Shown here: positions 1-9,353 of the stretch, piece after piece
Layout: every line of letters starts with the position of its first letter
Numbering within the stretch: the first letter of the stretch is position 1
Source: Dendronalium phyllosphericum CENA369
Lineage (GTDB): Bacteria; Cyanobacteriota; Cyanobacteriia; Cyanobacteriales; Nostocaceae
NCBI RefSeq assembly: GCF_016056275.1
Contig: NZ_JAECZA010000023.1
Span: 1-64,000 of the forward strand
Length of the DNA stretch: 64,000 bases
Direction: 5' to 3'
Program-made: the position numbers and the translations under genes
The notes under the pieces: generated by a model
The model's database searches: none
Seen by the model: the letters and a program-made list of their open reading frames with translations, nothing else
What the model was told of the DNA's origin: nothing

Positions 1-3
1 ACA

Positions 4-3000
4 GTGACACAACCAGAACCATCCGCAGAAATTCCAGATGTGGTTGTTCTGGAATATGAGGTAGTCGAGTGGTCTGTCACCGATGGATTGAAAGATAGCC
101 TTTATGAAACCTATCGCCCACAACGCCTTTTAATTAAGGATGCCCTACCCCATCCCTCGCTACTTTGCGAGAGTGCAGCACTAGCACTTGTCTCACCCCC
201 GGTTCCTACATATAAACCTCATTTACCTAGCAATATTGTTTCACAAGGCTTGTTGTCAGCAGCACAACTTGAAAGCGTAATTTACGCAGGTCAAGCACAC
301 TCAGATTTTCTGTCTGGGTCTTATACTGTGGATGATTCATGGGATAATGTAACTGTGGCAGCTCAGGGCGAAGAAAATGCCGTCAGGTTCCGCCGTGGCT
401 GGTTCTTAGGCGATGGGACGGGTTGCGGAAAGGGTAGACAAATTGCGGGAATCGTTTTAGATAATTGGTGTCAGGGCAGACGAAAAGCTATTTGGGTATC
501 AAAAAGTGCCGCATTAATTGAAGACGCACGTAGAGACTGGTGTGCGCTAGGTGGTGCTGACAAAGACATCATCGACCTCTCGAACATCAAGCTGGGCGAT
601 CCAATCGGATTCACTCAAGGCATATTATTCTGCACATACTCAACCCTGCGATCGCAAAAGAATGGCAAAAGCCGACTTAAACAAATCGTTGAGTGGGCTC
701 TTAAAGACTTTGAGGGAGTAATTTCATTTGACGAGTGCCATTCAATGGGAAATGCGATGGCGCAAGAGGGAACGCTCGGTTTAGTGGCAGCTTCAATGCA
801 GGGTATTGTCGGACTGAGGCTACAAAATGCACTTGCCAAAGCCAGGGTTGTTTACGTGTCAGCCACCGGAGCGACGAAAGTTTCAAACCTATCTTATGCG
901 AACAGATTAGGATTGTGGCAAACAGGGGATTTCCCATTCACAAACCGTGAGGATTTTGTTGAATCTATCTCTGTTGGTGGGATTGCTGCAATGGAGGTGG
1001 TGGCTAGAGATTTGAAGGCACTCGGTTTGTATTTGGCGCGATCGCTTTCATTCGAGGGAGTTGAGTATCAGACTCTCGAAATCAAGTTAACGCCGACGCA
1101 AGAACGAATCTATAACAGCTATTCTGAAGCTTTCGGTGTTATTCATAATAATTTAGAGAAGGCGTTAGAAGCTTGCAATATTTCCGGTGCAAAAACGTAC
1201 AATCGCACTGCTAAGATGTCAGCCAAGTCACAGTTTGAGAGCCACAAGCAGAGGTTCTTCAATCATTTGTTGACTGGCATGAAGTGTCCCATGCTGATCA
1301 AAGCCATTGAGAACGATCTAGCCCAAGGTCTTGGAGTTGTCATTCAAATCGTTTCAACTAATGAAGAGTTGTTGAAGCGGCGACTTGATGAGGTTCCATC
1401 CGAGGAATGGAAGGATCTGAATCTGGATCTAACTCCGAAGGAATATGTCATGGATTATCTTATGAGTGCCTTTCTGATTCATCTTCATTCCATCCAATCC
1501 GGCGAAGATGGCGAAGAACGTTCCGAGCCTCTGTTTGATGCTGATGGTTCTCCCATTGTTTCGGCTAAAGCTGTAGCCTTAAGAGATGCCTTGGTTAACC
1601 GACTCGCCAGCCTCGATCCAATTCCCGGTGCTTTGGAACAACTACTATGGCACTTCGGACATAAGCAAGTTGCTGAAGTGACTGGTCGTAGCAAGCGCGT
1701 TCTCAAAGATGATTCAGGACGCTTATTTGTTGATTCACGGGGTTCCGGCGCTAATATTGCCGAAACTGCTGCATTTATGCAGGGGGATAAGCAGATCCTC
1801 ATCTTCAGTGATGCTGGTGGTACTGGCAGAAGTTACCATGCCGACTTGAACGCTGTGAATCGTCGTAGGCGATCGCATTACCTTCTAGAAGCTGGTTGGA
1901 AAGCCGACAATGCCATTCAAGGACTTGGGCGATCGCATCGTACTAACCAAGCATCAGCACCAATCTTCCGACCAGTCACTACAAATGTGCGCGGTGAACG
2001 CCGATTCATAAGCACTATTGCTCGACGGCTGGACAGTCTCGGCGCACTCACCAGAGGGCAACGCCAAACTGGTGGTAATGGCATATTCGATACTAAGGAT
2101 AACCTTGAATCTCAGTATGCTGAACACGCTTTATATGAGTTATTCAAGCAAATCTTCCAAGGTCGGTTTTCTGAAGTTCCACTCGGCACTTTTGAGCAAA
2201 TGACTGGTTTATCGCTGACTTCCAAAGAAGGCGGCATGAAAATCGACCTCCCACCTCTGCGGCAATTCCTCAATCGGCTGCTGGCTCTACGCATTGATAT
2301 GCAAAACTTGATTTTCGAGCGTTTTGAGTTGTTGCTAAGTCAACAAATCGAAGCAGCGATCGCGGCGGGAATTTATGAGATGGGTGTAGAGACACTTCGG
2401 GCTGAACGATTCACTGTCGAAAGCCAGCAAACCGTGTACACTCATCCTGCTACTGGTAGCGTCACAAACTATCTGAAGATTGAAAGACTTCATAAGAACA
2501 ACATCAGAACGGCTGATGAGATGTTGGAGTTTTCCAATATGCACCAGGGGAGACTGATGGTAAATACAAAGTCACAGAATGCAGCTGTGTCAATTCCAAC
2601 GCATAGCATATTCGACGGTGAAGGTGGTGTTATAGCAAGAGTTCTGCTGATTCGACCGCAAAAAGAAACTCGCGTGACGGTCGAACAATTGAATTCGTCT
2701 ACGTGGCGGCAGGTTTCGGCTGATACGTTTGTTGCAGCGTGGTCAAAGGAGGTAGAGCAACTCCCCAGATTCACTAATGATTATATTCACCTTGTGACTG
2801 GGATATTGCTGCCCATCTGGAAAATTCTGCCTAACAATTGTAGCCGAGTCTTTCGGTTACAAACCAGCGACGGTGCGAAAGTGCTTGGTCGGGTGGTGAA
2901 TGCTCAAGATATTCAAACTGTGGCAGAACAGTTAGGCATGAAAAACAAGTTGTTAAGTCCAGCCGAATTGGTATCACTGGTGTTGAACGAAGGTTACTCT

Positions 3001-3207
3001 CAGCAATTGCCGGGTGGTATCACATTGCGGCGATCTAGAGTTGCTGGTGAACCTCGCTTAGAGTTAGTCAATGCTTTGTCCTTAGTTGAGCGACTGATGG
3101 CTGTGGGTTGCTTTACCGAGATTATCGATTGGCGTAAGCGGGTGTTTGTGCCAACTGGCGATCGCGCTGCTGCTGTTCTGGCGGCAGTGATTGTGATTCT
3201 TGGGTGA
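4..3207 (+). CDS. Strawberry-notch-type SF2 helicase/ATPase, possibly 5'-partial
   Basis: Large (about 1067 aa) NTP-dependent helicase-like protein of the bacterial strawberry-notch family (AAA_34 plus Helicase_C_4). Residues about 70-105 carry the family-typical YKPHLPS...L...QLES segment. Walker A is GDGTGCGKGR at 136-145 and the DEAH-type box is DECH at 243-246. The C-terminal helicase half has SDAGGTGRSYH followed by QGLGRSHRTNQ near 600-655. Family members are common on plasmids and phages; the exact substrate is unknown. The start used is a GTG at base 4, but the frame is open to the window edge, so more N-terminus may lie outside. A terminator follows directly. About 50 bp of this gene (667-716) recur at 9297-9346. 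The family call is firm; the role is inference. Confidence 0.85.
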   Translation: MTQPEPSAEIPDVVVLEYEVVEWSVTDGLKDSLYETYRPQRLLIKDALPHPSLLCESAALALVSPPVPTYKPHLPSNIVSQGLLSAAQLESVIYAGQAHSDFLSGSYTVDDSWDNVTVAAQGEENAVRFRRGWFLGDGTGCGKGRQIAGIVLDNWCQGRRKAIWVSKSAALIEDARRDWCALGGADKDIIDLSNIKLGDPIGFTQGILFCTYSTLRSQKNGKSRLKQIVEWALKDFEGVISFDECHSMGNAMAQEGTLGLVAASMQGIVGLRLQNALAKARVVYVSATGATKVSNLSYANRLGLWQTGDFPFTNREDFVESISVGGIAAMEVVARDLKALGLYLARSLSFEGVEYQTLEIKLTPTQERIYNSYSEAFGVIHNNLEKALEACNISGAKTYNRTAKMSAKSQFESHKQRFFNHLLTGMKCPMLIKAIENDLAQGLGVVIQIVSTNEELLKRRLDEVPSEEWKDLNLDLTPKEYVMDYLMSAFLIHLHSIQSGEDGEERSEPLFDADGSPIVSAKAVALRDALVNRLASLDPIPGALEQLLWHFGHKQVAEVTGRSKRVLKDDSGRLFVDSRGSGANIAETAAFMQGDKQILIFSDAGGTGRSYHADLNAVNRRRRSHYLLEAGWKADNAIQGLGRSHRTNQASAPIFRPVTTNVRGERRFISTIARRLDSLGALTRGQRQTGGNGIFDTKDNLESQYAEHALYELFKQIFQGRFSEVPLGTFEQMTGLSLTSKEGGMKIDLPPLRQFLNRLLALRIDMQNLIFERFELLLSQQIEAAIAAGIYEMGVETLRAERFTVESQQTVYTHPATGSVTNYLKIERLHKNNIRTADEMLEFSNMHQGRLMVNTKSQNAAVSIPTHSIFDGEGGVIARVLLIRPQKETRVTVEQLNSSTWRQVSADTFVAAWSKEVEQLPRFTNDYIHLVTGILLPIWKILPNNCSRVFRLQTSDGAKVLGRVVNAQDIQTVAEQLGMKNKLLSPAELVSLVLNEGYSQQLPGGITLRRSRVAGEPRLELVNALSLVERLMAVGCFTEIIDWRKRVFVPTGDRAAAVLAAVIVILG

Positions 3208-3213
3208 TTAAAG

Positions 3214-3249
3214 CAAAGCGATGCGGTGTTTACCTGTCGCTTTGTTTTT
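3214..3249 (+). terminator. Rho-independent terminator of the helicase gene
   Basis: Perfect 8-bp inverted repeat CAAAGCGA (3214-3221) / TCGCTTTG (3237-3244) with a 15-nt loop, followed by a run of T. It begins 7 bp after the helicase stop codon. Confidence 0.7.
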
Positions 3250-3277
3250 CTCAAATTCTGGTAACGAGCGTGCCATT

Positions 3278-3317
3278 CACTCCTGGGCTAAAAAGACTAT
3301 GCCTAAAAATTGGGCTT
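3278..3317 (+). repeat. 40-bp direct repeat: relic of the start of the AIPR-like gene
   Basis: Thirty-nine of 40 bases match 7903-7942. The repeat covers the upstream region, the ATG and the first codons (MP-NWA) of the AIPR-like gene at 7924. Here the frame is lost after seven codons. It implies that an AIPR-like gene once stood directly after the helicase gene. Confidence 0.8.
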
Positions 3318-3420
3318 CACCAACAGCAAAGAAACAACAGTAGAGACAACGTGATGTTGGGAATAGGAACGCTCAACACTCCTGCTCAACATAAAATTAA
3401 ATTATGGAGGTTTGAGAATT

Positions 3421-4041
3421 ATGGGGTTTTATTCGCAAGTTATTTTCCCACATCTTCTGGACTGGAGTTTATCAGCTCCAAACTTAGCTAAATATCGTCA
3501 AGAATTATTAGCTAATGTAACGGGAGAAGTTCTGGAAATTGGGTTTGGAACTGGATTAAATTTGCCTTACTATCCTTGTGAAATTCACAAAATTACTACA
3601 GTGGATGTGAATCCTGGAATGAATGCTTTGGCAAACAAGCGTATCAGTGACTCTGGGATTACAGTTGAGCAACTCCTGCTAGAGAGTGAAAATTTACCGA
3701 TGGCAGACAATACATTTGATAGCGTGGTCAGTACTTGGACTTTGTGCAGTATTGCAAATGTACAACAAGCACTTAAAGAAATTTATCGGGTACTAAAACC
3801 GGGTGGTAGGTTCTTTTTCGTGGAACATGGGTTGAGCGATAAGCCTAATGTACAAGTATGGCAACATCGCCTAACACCAATTCAGAAAGTCATAGCCGAT
3901 GGATGTCACCTGAATCGAGATATTCAAAAATTGGTAGAACAGCATTTTGATTGTCTAGAACTCAAGCAGTTCACACCTGAAAATTTTCCAGATTTGGTCG
4001 CTCATCTGTACCAAGGTGTTGCAACTAAAAAAGCTACTTAA
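3421..4041 (+). CDS. Class I SAM-dependent methyltransferase
   Basis: About 206 aa Methyltransf_11-type enzyme that should transfer a methyl group from S-adenosylmethionine to a small-molecule substrate. Motif I is VLEIGFGTGLN near residues 37-47. An acidic TVDVNPGM strand end follows, then the post-II segment LPMADNTFDSVVSTWTLCS and the post-III segment RVLKPGGRFFFVEHG. The ATG at 3421 is preferred over an upstream in-frame TTG because GGAGG lies about 10 bases upstream of it. It stands alone between the helicase relic region and an 800-bp gap. The substrate cannot be read from sequence. Arsenite and ubiquinone/menaquinone-type methyltransferases have the same fold, but no diagnostic residues settle the choice. 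Confidence 0.8.
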   Translation: MGFYSQVIFPHLLDWSLSAPNLAKYRQELLANVTGEVLEIGFGTGLNLPYYPCEIHKITTVDVNPGMNALANKRISDSGITVEQLLLESENLPMADNTFDSVVSTWTLCSIANVQQALKEIYRVLKPGGRFFFVEHGLSDKPNVQVWQHRLTPIQKVIADGCHLNRDIQKLVEQHFDCLELKQFTPENFPDLVAHLYQGVATKKAT

Positions 4042-4086
4042 TTTTTTGGCAGTTAGGCTTTTTGCAATTCTTATCATTAGCCAAAC

Positions 4087-4139
4087 TTTTCCGCACTCAT
4101 TCCACAGCTTTTCCACAGGCAATCAGAGTGTTTTCCACA
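4087..4139 (+). promoter_or_regulatory. Phased cluster of DnaA-box-like 9-mers
   Basis: Four same-orientation 9-mers start at 4087 (TTTTCCGCA), 4098 (CATTCCACA), 4109 (TTTTCCACA) and 4131 (TTTTCCACA). The steps are 11, 11 and 22 bp. TTTTCCACA is a described cyanobacterial DnaA box. The cluster lies in the 4042-4855 stretch, which otherwise holds only a decayed DUF2811 gene. It could be part of a replication origin or a DnaA-controlled site. Alone it is suggestive only. Confidence 0.4.
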
Positions 4140-4488
4140 AAGACTCGACAGACGCGGCTTTGGTTGTATTACTGAGGATTTTATTTCACGGCTTTGGAAA
4201 AGCTTAAATACTGAGTTCTAATTAAGTAGAGTAACAAAAATTTCTTCTAAACCCTTATGCTACCGTAAATCTTGATTCTTTCTGTACTGATTGTTAACAT
4301 TTCGTAGCATTGACAAAACCACCCCTTCTGGCCGCACAATAATTCGACTAGCTTCTATAGTTCTGTAAGCTGCCAGAACCAATTGTATAAACTTGGTTCA
4401 GTAGTTGAAAAACAGTTTGAACTAGGCATTAGCTGCTTAACTCAAAGCTAGTTATCCTGCTCGATTCGCTTGCAAGAAGTCCTCACGT

Positions 4489-4686
4489 ATGAACGCAACC
4501 GTTAGCATCTTCACCGAAATTCCCGAAACCCTGCATGAGTGTCTTAAAGACTACTTACAATAGCATCCTGATTGGGATGAGAACCGGGTATTGACGGCGG
4601 CAGTATCTCTGTTTCTACTACAGAATGCTGATGGCGACCGCCGAGTGGCACAAGTTTATTTGGAGACTCTATTCCGTTATCATTAA
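4489..4686 (+). pseudogene. DUF2811-family small protein, interrupted by in-frame TAG
   Basis: Reads MNATVSIFTEIPETLHECLK then DYLQ, a TAG at 4561-4563, and continues in the same frame HPDWDENRVLTAAVSLFLLQ to DRRVAQVYLETLFRYH and a TAA. Both halves match the short DUF2811 proteins that are widespread in cyanobacteria (function unknown, about 65-75 aa). Only the single amber codon breaks the gene. The rest of the 4042-4855 gap holds the DnaA-box-like cluster and no other gene that I can support. Confidence 0.75.
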
Positions 4687-4855
4687 ATTAAAATACTTGA
4701 TCATCAACAAGAATATGCACAAAATATTGTTTCTAGCAAGTTGTAATGTAGGCTAACAGCTTCCGTAGCCCACTCTAGGATTACTTTTGTTCTTAGTTCT
4801 AGCAATCTAGTAATCTGAATATTAAAGTATTACTTTTTCAAAAAGACTATCGAAT

Positions 4856-5356
4856 ATGCCTAGACAATCTAAAGAATTTCAGCAATTGCTCAGACAGAAG
4901 CAACAAGACAAAGAAAATCAGACAAATTTAAGACAGTTGGCGCAGAAGGTTAAACAAGGAGAATTTGGAGAATCAATATCTCAGGTAGTTATCGAACCTC
5001 CAGGAGCCGAAAAGATGTCTGAGGTTTTGGAAGATTTCATTGAACCTTATATAAATGAGGTCAATAACCTAGGAGCCCATAGACGGTTATTAGAATTAGC
5101 TGTTACTGCTTGGAATACCTCATTATTACCACGTTTGCAACAACGAGAAACAGTTGAGAAACTCTTTAATTTAGAGATGTTTGAAGGTGATATTGAGATG
5201 CAACAAGAAATCAAAAAATTAGTCTATGAAATGATTGAAAGAAGGCAGAAATATTTTCCGAAAATTAAACGTTTCATAGCAGATTTCAGCCTCAAAAAAG
5301 CAGGTAAAAGCTTTCATCTTTCTGTCGCATCAACTTTATTAGATACACAACTTTAA
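4856..5356 (+). CDS. Hypothetical protein, 166 aa
   Basis: I do not recognise a named family. The protein starts with a very charged, Gln/Lys-rich stretch (residues 1-35). A region rich in Glu and Leu follows (KMSEVLEDFIEPYINEV), then AVTAWNTSLLP near residues 82-92. The end is basic, with FHLSVASTLLDTQL. The AWNxSLLP and LSVASTLL elements look like conserved blocks of a soluble helical protein rather than chance coding. No signal peptide or membrane segment is visible. It stands alone, with an AT-rich upstream region, and is followed by decayed transposon sequence. Confidence 0.6.
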   Translation: MPRQSKEFQQLLRQKQQDKENQTNLRQLAQKVKQGEFGESISQVVIEPPGAEKMSEVLEDFIEPYINEVNNLGAHRRLLELAVTAWNTSLLPRLQQRETVEKLFNLEMFEGDIEMQQEIKKLVYEMIERRQKYFPKIKRFIADFSLKKAGKSFHLSVASTLLDTQL

Positions 5357-5471
5357 GAAAAACAAGCTCCTCAGTATAGGAGTCATATTTGATTTCTGAA
5401 AAAATTGCGAGATAATACGGTCAGAGATATCTGTCTAATAACAAACAATGATAAACCAGTATCTAGAAATG

Positions 5472-5500
5472 GCGATGCCTTCAGCGAGCTTCGCTAACGC
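5472..5500. repeat. Small dispersed cyanobacterial repeat
   Basis: GCGATGCCTTCAGCGAGCTT and onward to AACGC. It contains the palindrome AGCGA-GCT-TCGCT, the typical form of small mobile repeats in Nostocales genomes. The surrounding gap 5357-5616 holds no other supported feature. Confidence 0.55.
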
Positions 5501-5616
5501 AGAATTACAAGAATTTATCGATAGTCGCCCCGATGGTTTTGGGCGGTAAATGATTCCAAACCGTTTAGTTTGCCTCTGGTGTCAGCAAACCCTAACTAGT
5601 TTTCTCAGCAAGAACA

Positions 5617-5783
5617 ATGTCTAATATTCTTGCCCAGATGCAACAGCTAATTTACACTTTAAAATCACCCATGCCTTCTGTCTACCAACGCTCTAATCTC
5701 ACCGCTATGTTGGGATTATTCTTAGAGGCAAGGGGCTATCCTCCCCCACAGCACAGTCAAACTAAGTCCGCCTGTGCTGATGA
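5617..5783 (+). pseudogene. N-terminal fragment of a DDE transposase
   Basis: The first 50 codons (ILAQMQQLIYTLKSPMPSVY, then LTAMLGLFLEARG and HSQTKSA) resemble the N-terminus of cyanobacterial IS transposases that begin with an LIxTLKxPMPS segment. After HSQTKSAC the similarity stops, and the sequence runs into the 3' end of the oppositely oriented monooxygenase relic. No catalytic DDE domain or terminal inverted repeat remains. It marks an old insertion point. Confidence 0.6.
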
Positions 5784-7249
5784 TATTTGCTCAGATCAAA
5801 TCGCCAGGTTCGCAACCAGTACTCAAAAGTGAATCTAGGCCAGTTATTTGTGATCTTACCTGTTTCTAATTTGTACCAACTCCTGCAACCAGCTTGCCAT
5901 ACTGAGTTTCTAAAGCTTTCTTCAAGCTCTTGATTGTACAGACCCATCGCTTCACTTTTGATATTGAGGTACAAGAGGTTGTGGCGGCTGATTTCTTAAA
6001 TACATTTTACGATGTAGCTAACTTGGCATTCAATCATGAAGATGATGGAATTGTGTCCCAAGCTGGTATTTGGCCCGAACAGCATAAAGAAGTTGGGAAA
6101 ACCAGAGACGGTAACGCCGAGATAGGCCTGAGCACCCTCTTTCCATACGGTTTCAAGCGTCATGTTTAAAAGTCCTTCAACTCTCATTGGCGCAAGGAAA
6201 CTTGTTGCTTCAAATCCTGTAGCAAATATAATTGTGTCAACTGGGTGTGATTGGCCATCAGTAGTTATGATGCAGTCGGAGGTTACTTGTTCAATAGGAG
6301 CTGTTACCACCTCCACATTTGAACTCTGGAGCGATGTGTAATAATCGTTGGATATAAGTATTCTTTTACAACCAATAGGATAGTTGGGATACAAAACTTC
6401 TTGTAAACGTCGATCGTTAACCTGGCGAAACAGTTGTTTAGTGGCAATCTTCTCGATTTGCTTGTTAAGCCAGCTACCCTTGAAAAATCCCCCAAAATTT
6501 TTTTCCATTTGCAAATACAGGAAAAAACGGTACAACTTGGCTATTACTGGAAATTGGTGAAAGACCCACTGTTCAAAATGAGTATATTTGCGATCCGCTT
6601 TTGGTATGAGCCAATTAGCACTCCGTTGAAACAGGTAAAGCTTTTGTGTTTTGAGCGCGATTCGCGGGATAAATTGGATGGCGCTAGCACCGTTACCAAT
6701 CACAGCAACGCTTTTACCTGCTAGATCGTGCTGATGGTTCCAACGCGCAGAATGGAATTTCGTACCTTCAAAAGTATCTAGACCGGTAATATTGGGATAA
6801 CGTGGTCGATTCAACTGACCGCACCCGCTAATGAGTATATCAGCTACAATTATCTCTCCTGCACATGTGCAAAGCCGCCATACTCCTTCGACTTCATCGA
6901 AATATGCTTCTATAATTTGAGTGTTGAAGTGGATGTGGTTTACTATCCCGTACTTCCGGGCGCATTGCTCTAGGTATTGTAATATTTCGGGTTGCTGTGC
7001 ATATTTTTGACTCCAGTCTGTCTTGGGTTCAAAAGAGAAGGAATAAAGGTGTGAAGGGACATCACAACCTGCGCCAGGATAAGTGTTATCACGCCATGTT
7101 CCCCCAATTCCATTTGACTTCTCGTAAATGGTGAAGGAGAAAATACCCGCTTTTTTCAGTTGAATGGACATACAAAGTCCTGACACACCTGCACCAATAA
7201 TGGCAATTCTTGGTGCTGTGCGATGTCTTGTGTCTAATTGATTTGTCAA
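5762..7249 (-). pseudogene. Flavin-containing (Baeyer-Villiger-type) monooxygenase with one in-frame TAA
   Basis: FAD/NADPH-dependent monooxygenase of the CzcO/BVMO type. It has an N-terminal FAD motif GAGVSG (near 19-24), then GIGGTWRDNTYPGAGCDVPS, the second Rossmann motif GNGASA, and ATGFEATS near the C-terminus. The frame is complete except for TAA at 5996-5998, after VKCI. The same frame then continues EISRHN...LYLNIKSEAMG...WYKLETGKITNNWP to a stop at 5762, which is the normal C-terminal end of the family. Either a 417-aa shortened protein is made or the gene is dead. A CAA-to-TAA change would explain it. Substrate unknown. Confidence 0.75.
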
Positions 7250-7556
7250 ACTTACCTCATCTTAGTCGATTTAGATTTGCGGGAAATAGTAGAGCGAGGT
7301 AGAGCAGTTAAAACTATTTTCCTGTGTCACTATCTCCATTCCGGAGCTTTACAATGTGAGATTCATAAATCCTGCCAGTCCTGTTGCTACTAGGCACGCC
7401 TGCTATAGCAGTTGAGTTCAAAGAGCACAATATTGATGGTCAAAAGCTGCCTGCTAAAGCTTATATGCAACTGGTGGAGCATACAAAGTTCAGGTAAGCT
7501 TTCACAAAAAAAGAACAATAATTTACTTTGATGACGGCAATCAAACAACTAACTAT

Positions 7557-7745
7557 ACAGCGCTTGTGCAAACTCTCATTCGGCACGATTTTGTGGTTCT
7601 CTATCGGCTGCTTGTTTACCCGGTAGTTGTGGGCAAAGGCAAGCACCTGTTTCAAGAGGGTACTACTGTGACATTGAAGCTTTTGGAATCACAGTCGTTC
7701 AGTTCAAGTGTTGCGGCACTCGTCTTTGAACCAGAGCGCGAATAA
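7557..7745 (+). pseudogene. C-terminal fragment of a RibD/DHFR-like reductase
   Basis: An open frame reads LVQTLIRHDFVVLYRLLVYP, then VVVGKGKHLFQEG and LLESQSFSSSVAALVFEPE. This is the typical C-terminal third of the RibD_C (dihydrofolate-reductase-like) family, where GKGxxLF is a common block. No start codon or N-terminal NADPH-binding part precedes it. The gap 7250-7923 also has a short frame ending KAYMQLVEHTKFR at about 7497, which looks like another gene's tail that I cannot identify. Confidence 0.6.
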
Positions 7746-7902
7746 TTACCGCGCTCTAGGCAAATAATAGGCATTTAGTGAGGTATATATCAAACTTCAA
7801 TAAACGCAAAAATCTATTTCAAGTTAATTTATACCAAAATGTTTTAAAATTTTTTAGTGCGATTTGATGCTGAATGCGCGTATCCTTTTTTAATATCAGC
7901 TG

Positions 7903-7942
7903 CACTCCTGGGCTAAAAAGACTATGCCAAAAAATTGGGCTT
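7903..7942 (+). repeat. 40-bp direct repeat, copy at the intact AIPR-like gene
   Basis: Matches 3278-3317 with one mismatch. It spans the 21 bases before the ATG at 7924 and the first codons. See the copy at 3278. Confidence 0.8.
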
Positions 7943-9126
7943 TGAAAGTAGACCAGTTTTTCAATGCAAACCCCCACTGCATTATCGCTACCGTTCACGT
8001 TGACAACTTCCCTACCGACCTGCCCCTAGAGCCGAATATTCGGGAGCCTAACCGTAAAAGCTCAACCTACAGACAAATCTTCGACTCATTGACAACCGAA
8101 CCGGAAAAATTCTTCTCAAGGCATAGTGGAATCGTATTGTGTGCTAATAAGGTAAAGCCTAATAGTAAAAAGACACAGCTAGAACTAGAAATACTTGAGG
8201 CACAAGAGGGCGGTAGCGATGGCATCATTAACGGGGGGCATACGGTTTTAGCTTTCCAGCAGGCCAAAGAATATAAGTACGACCTCACCCAAGCCAGAGT
8301 CAAAGTTACCATTCACATCGGACTAAATGAAGAAGATGCCAAAGACATTGCCTTAGCATCAAACACATCTGCCCCAGTGGATGCGCGCTCCAAAGTTAAC
8401 GCCAGGGGTGACTACAAATTCATCAAACAGTTTTTAGCCCAACAGGAACGCGAACAAGAAACCAAGTTCCGCATCGCCTATTACCAAAACCAAAGCGGTG
8501 CGCCCAAAAGTCCCCAGTGCAATGTCAACCATTTGATAAAGTTGATGAACTGCCTGGATAGAAACAAATATAACCCAGACTCTAAAAGCAGAACCAAACA
8601 TCCACCTGTTAGCAATACACCAAGCTTGAGTGAGACTGAAAGAGAAAGGCTGTCAAAATTGTTACCGTTACTGCCAAAGGGGTTATGGATTGAGCAACGA
8701 CTGTTTCAGATAATCGAGGAGCATATTACCAAGCCTAAAAGAAAAGGAGTAGTTGACCTCGCCTCAATCGACTCACGCAAAAATACGCTGCTGCCCGACA
8801 GCCGATACTCGTTTGGCTTTGCTGCACCTGCTGATATTGCCATGCCCATTGTCGCTGCCTATAGGGTGTTTTTGGACGAACAGTACAACTGGATAATTTC
8901 TTTTGATGAATTTGCAGAAGATTTTCTACAGCATTTGTGGACTAATTATTACAAGAAATACTTGGTGTCGGAGAAGCTGGCTGGTAATACAGTTGGGAGT
9001 AAAATCTGCCGCAATCCCGTGATTTGGGATAACCTTTATGTTTGTGCTCAGAGTTTCCTAAATCAGCAGTTGCTTAAAATGGTTGGTTCAAATACCAAAC
9101 GTGAAGAATTGAAGCTGGTGAATTAA
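7924..9126 (+). CDS. AIPR-like (abortive infection phage resistance family) protein
   Basis: 400 aa. The N-terminal half has FFSRHSGIVLCANKV (near 60-75) and, near 100-110, GIINGGHTVLAF, which resembles the (I/V)VNGxQT core of AIPR proteins. NTSAPVDARSKVNARGDY near 145-165 is also typical of the DGQHR/AIPR group. The family was defined from phage-resistance loci; its molecular activity is unclear. No membrane segment is present. The first 40 bp of its leader and start are duplicated after the helicase gene, and a helicase fragment lies after this gene. The two were therefore probably partners in a duplicated unit. The family call is moderate. Confidence 0.55.
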   Translation: MPKNWALKVDQFFNANPHCIIATVHVDNFPTDLPLEPNIREPNRKSSTYRQIFDSLTTEPEKFFSRHSGIVLCANKVKPNSKKTQLELEILEAQEGGSDGIINGGHTVLAFQQAKEYKYDLTQARVKVTIHIGLNEEDAKDIALASNTSAPVDARSKVNARGDYKFIKQFLAQQEREQETKFRIAYYQNQSGAPKSPQCNVNHLIKLMNCLDRNKYNPDSKSRTKHPPVSNTPSLSETERERLSKLLPLLPKGLWIEQRLFQIIEEHITKPKRKGVVDLASIDSRKNTLLPDSRYSFGFAAPADIAMPIVAAYRVFLDEQYNWIISFDEFAEDFLQHLWTNYYKKYLVSEKLAGNTVGSKICRNPVIWDNLYVCAQSFLNQQLLKMVGSNTKREELKLVN

Positions 9127-9296
9127 CGCAACAAAACTCAGGTGGTGGATTATGATGTTCTGCCTACAACGCATCAATAAGCAAGTGTCAGTTCTCAGTT
9201 GCGATCGCATACGCTATTTACTTAACCCTTTACCTAAAACACTTTATACTTTGCGTTCCCACCAAAGGGTTACCGCGAGGCATTGCTTAAAGTTAC

Positions 9297-9346
9297 AAAA
9301 GCCGATTCAAACAAATCATTGAGTGGGCTGGTACAAATTTTGAGGG
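9297..9346 (+). pseudogene. 50-bp relic of the strawberry-notch helicase gene
   Basis: Ungapped match to 667-716 inside the helicase gene, with 42 of 50 bases identical (shared core AGTGGGCT). The rest of 9127-9353 holds nothing else I can support. Confidence 0.6.
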
Positions 9347-9353
9347 GACGACC

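Noticed and set aside
4016-4207. 63-codon frame after the methyltransferase
   Set aside because: No protein-like pattern; it overlaps the DnaA-box-like cluster and is AT-driven.
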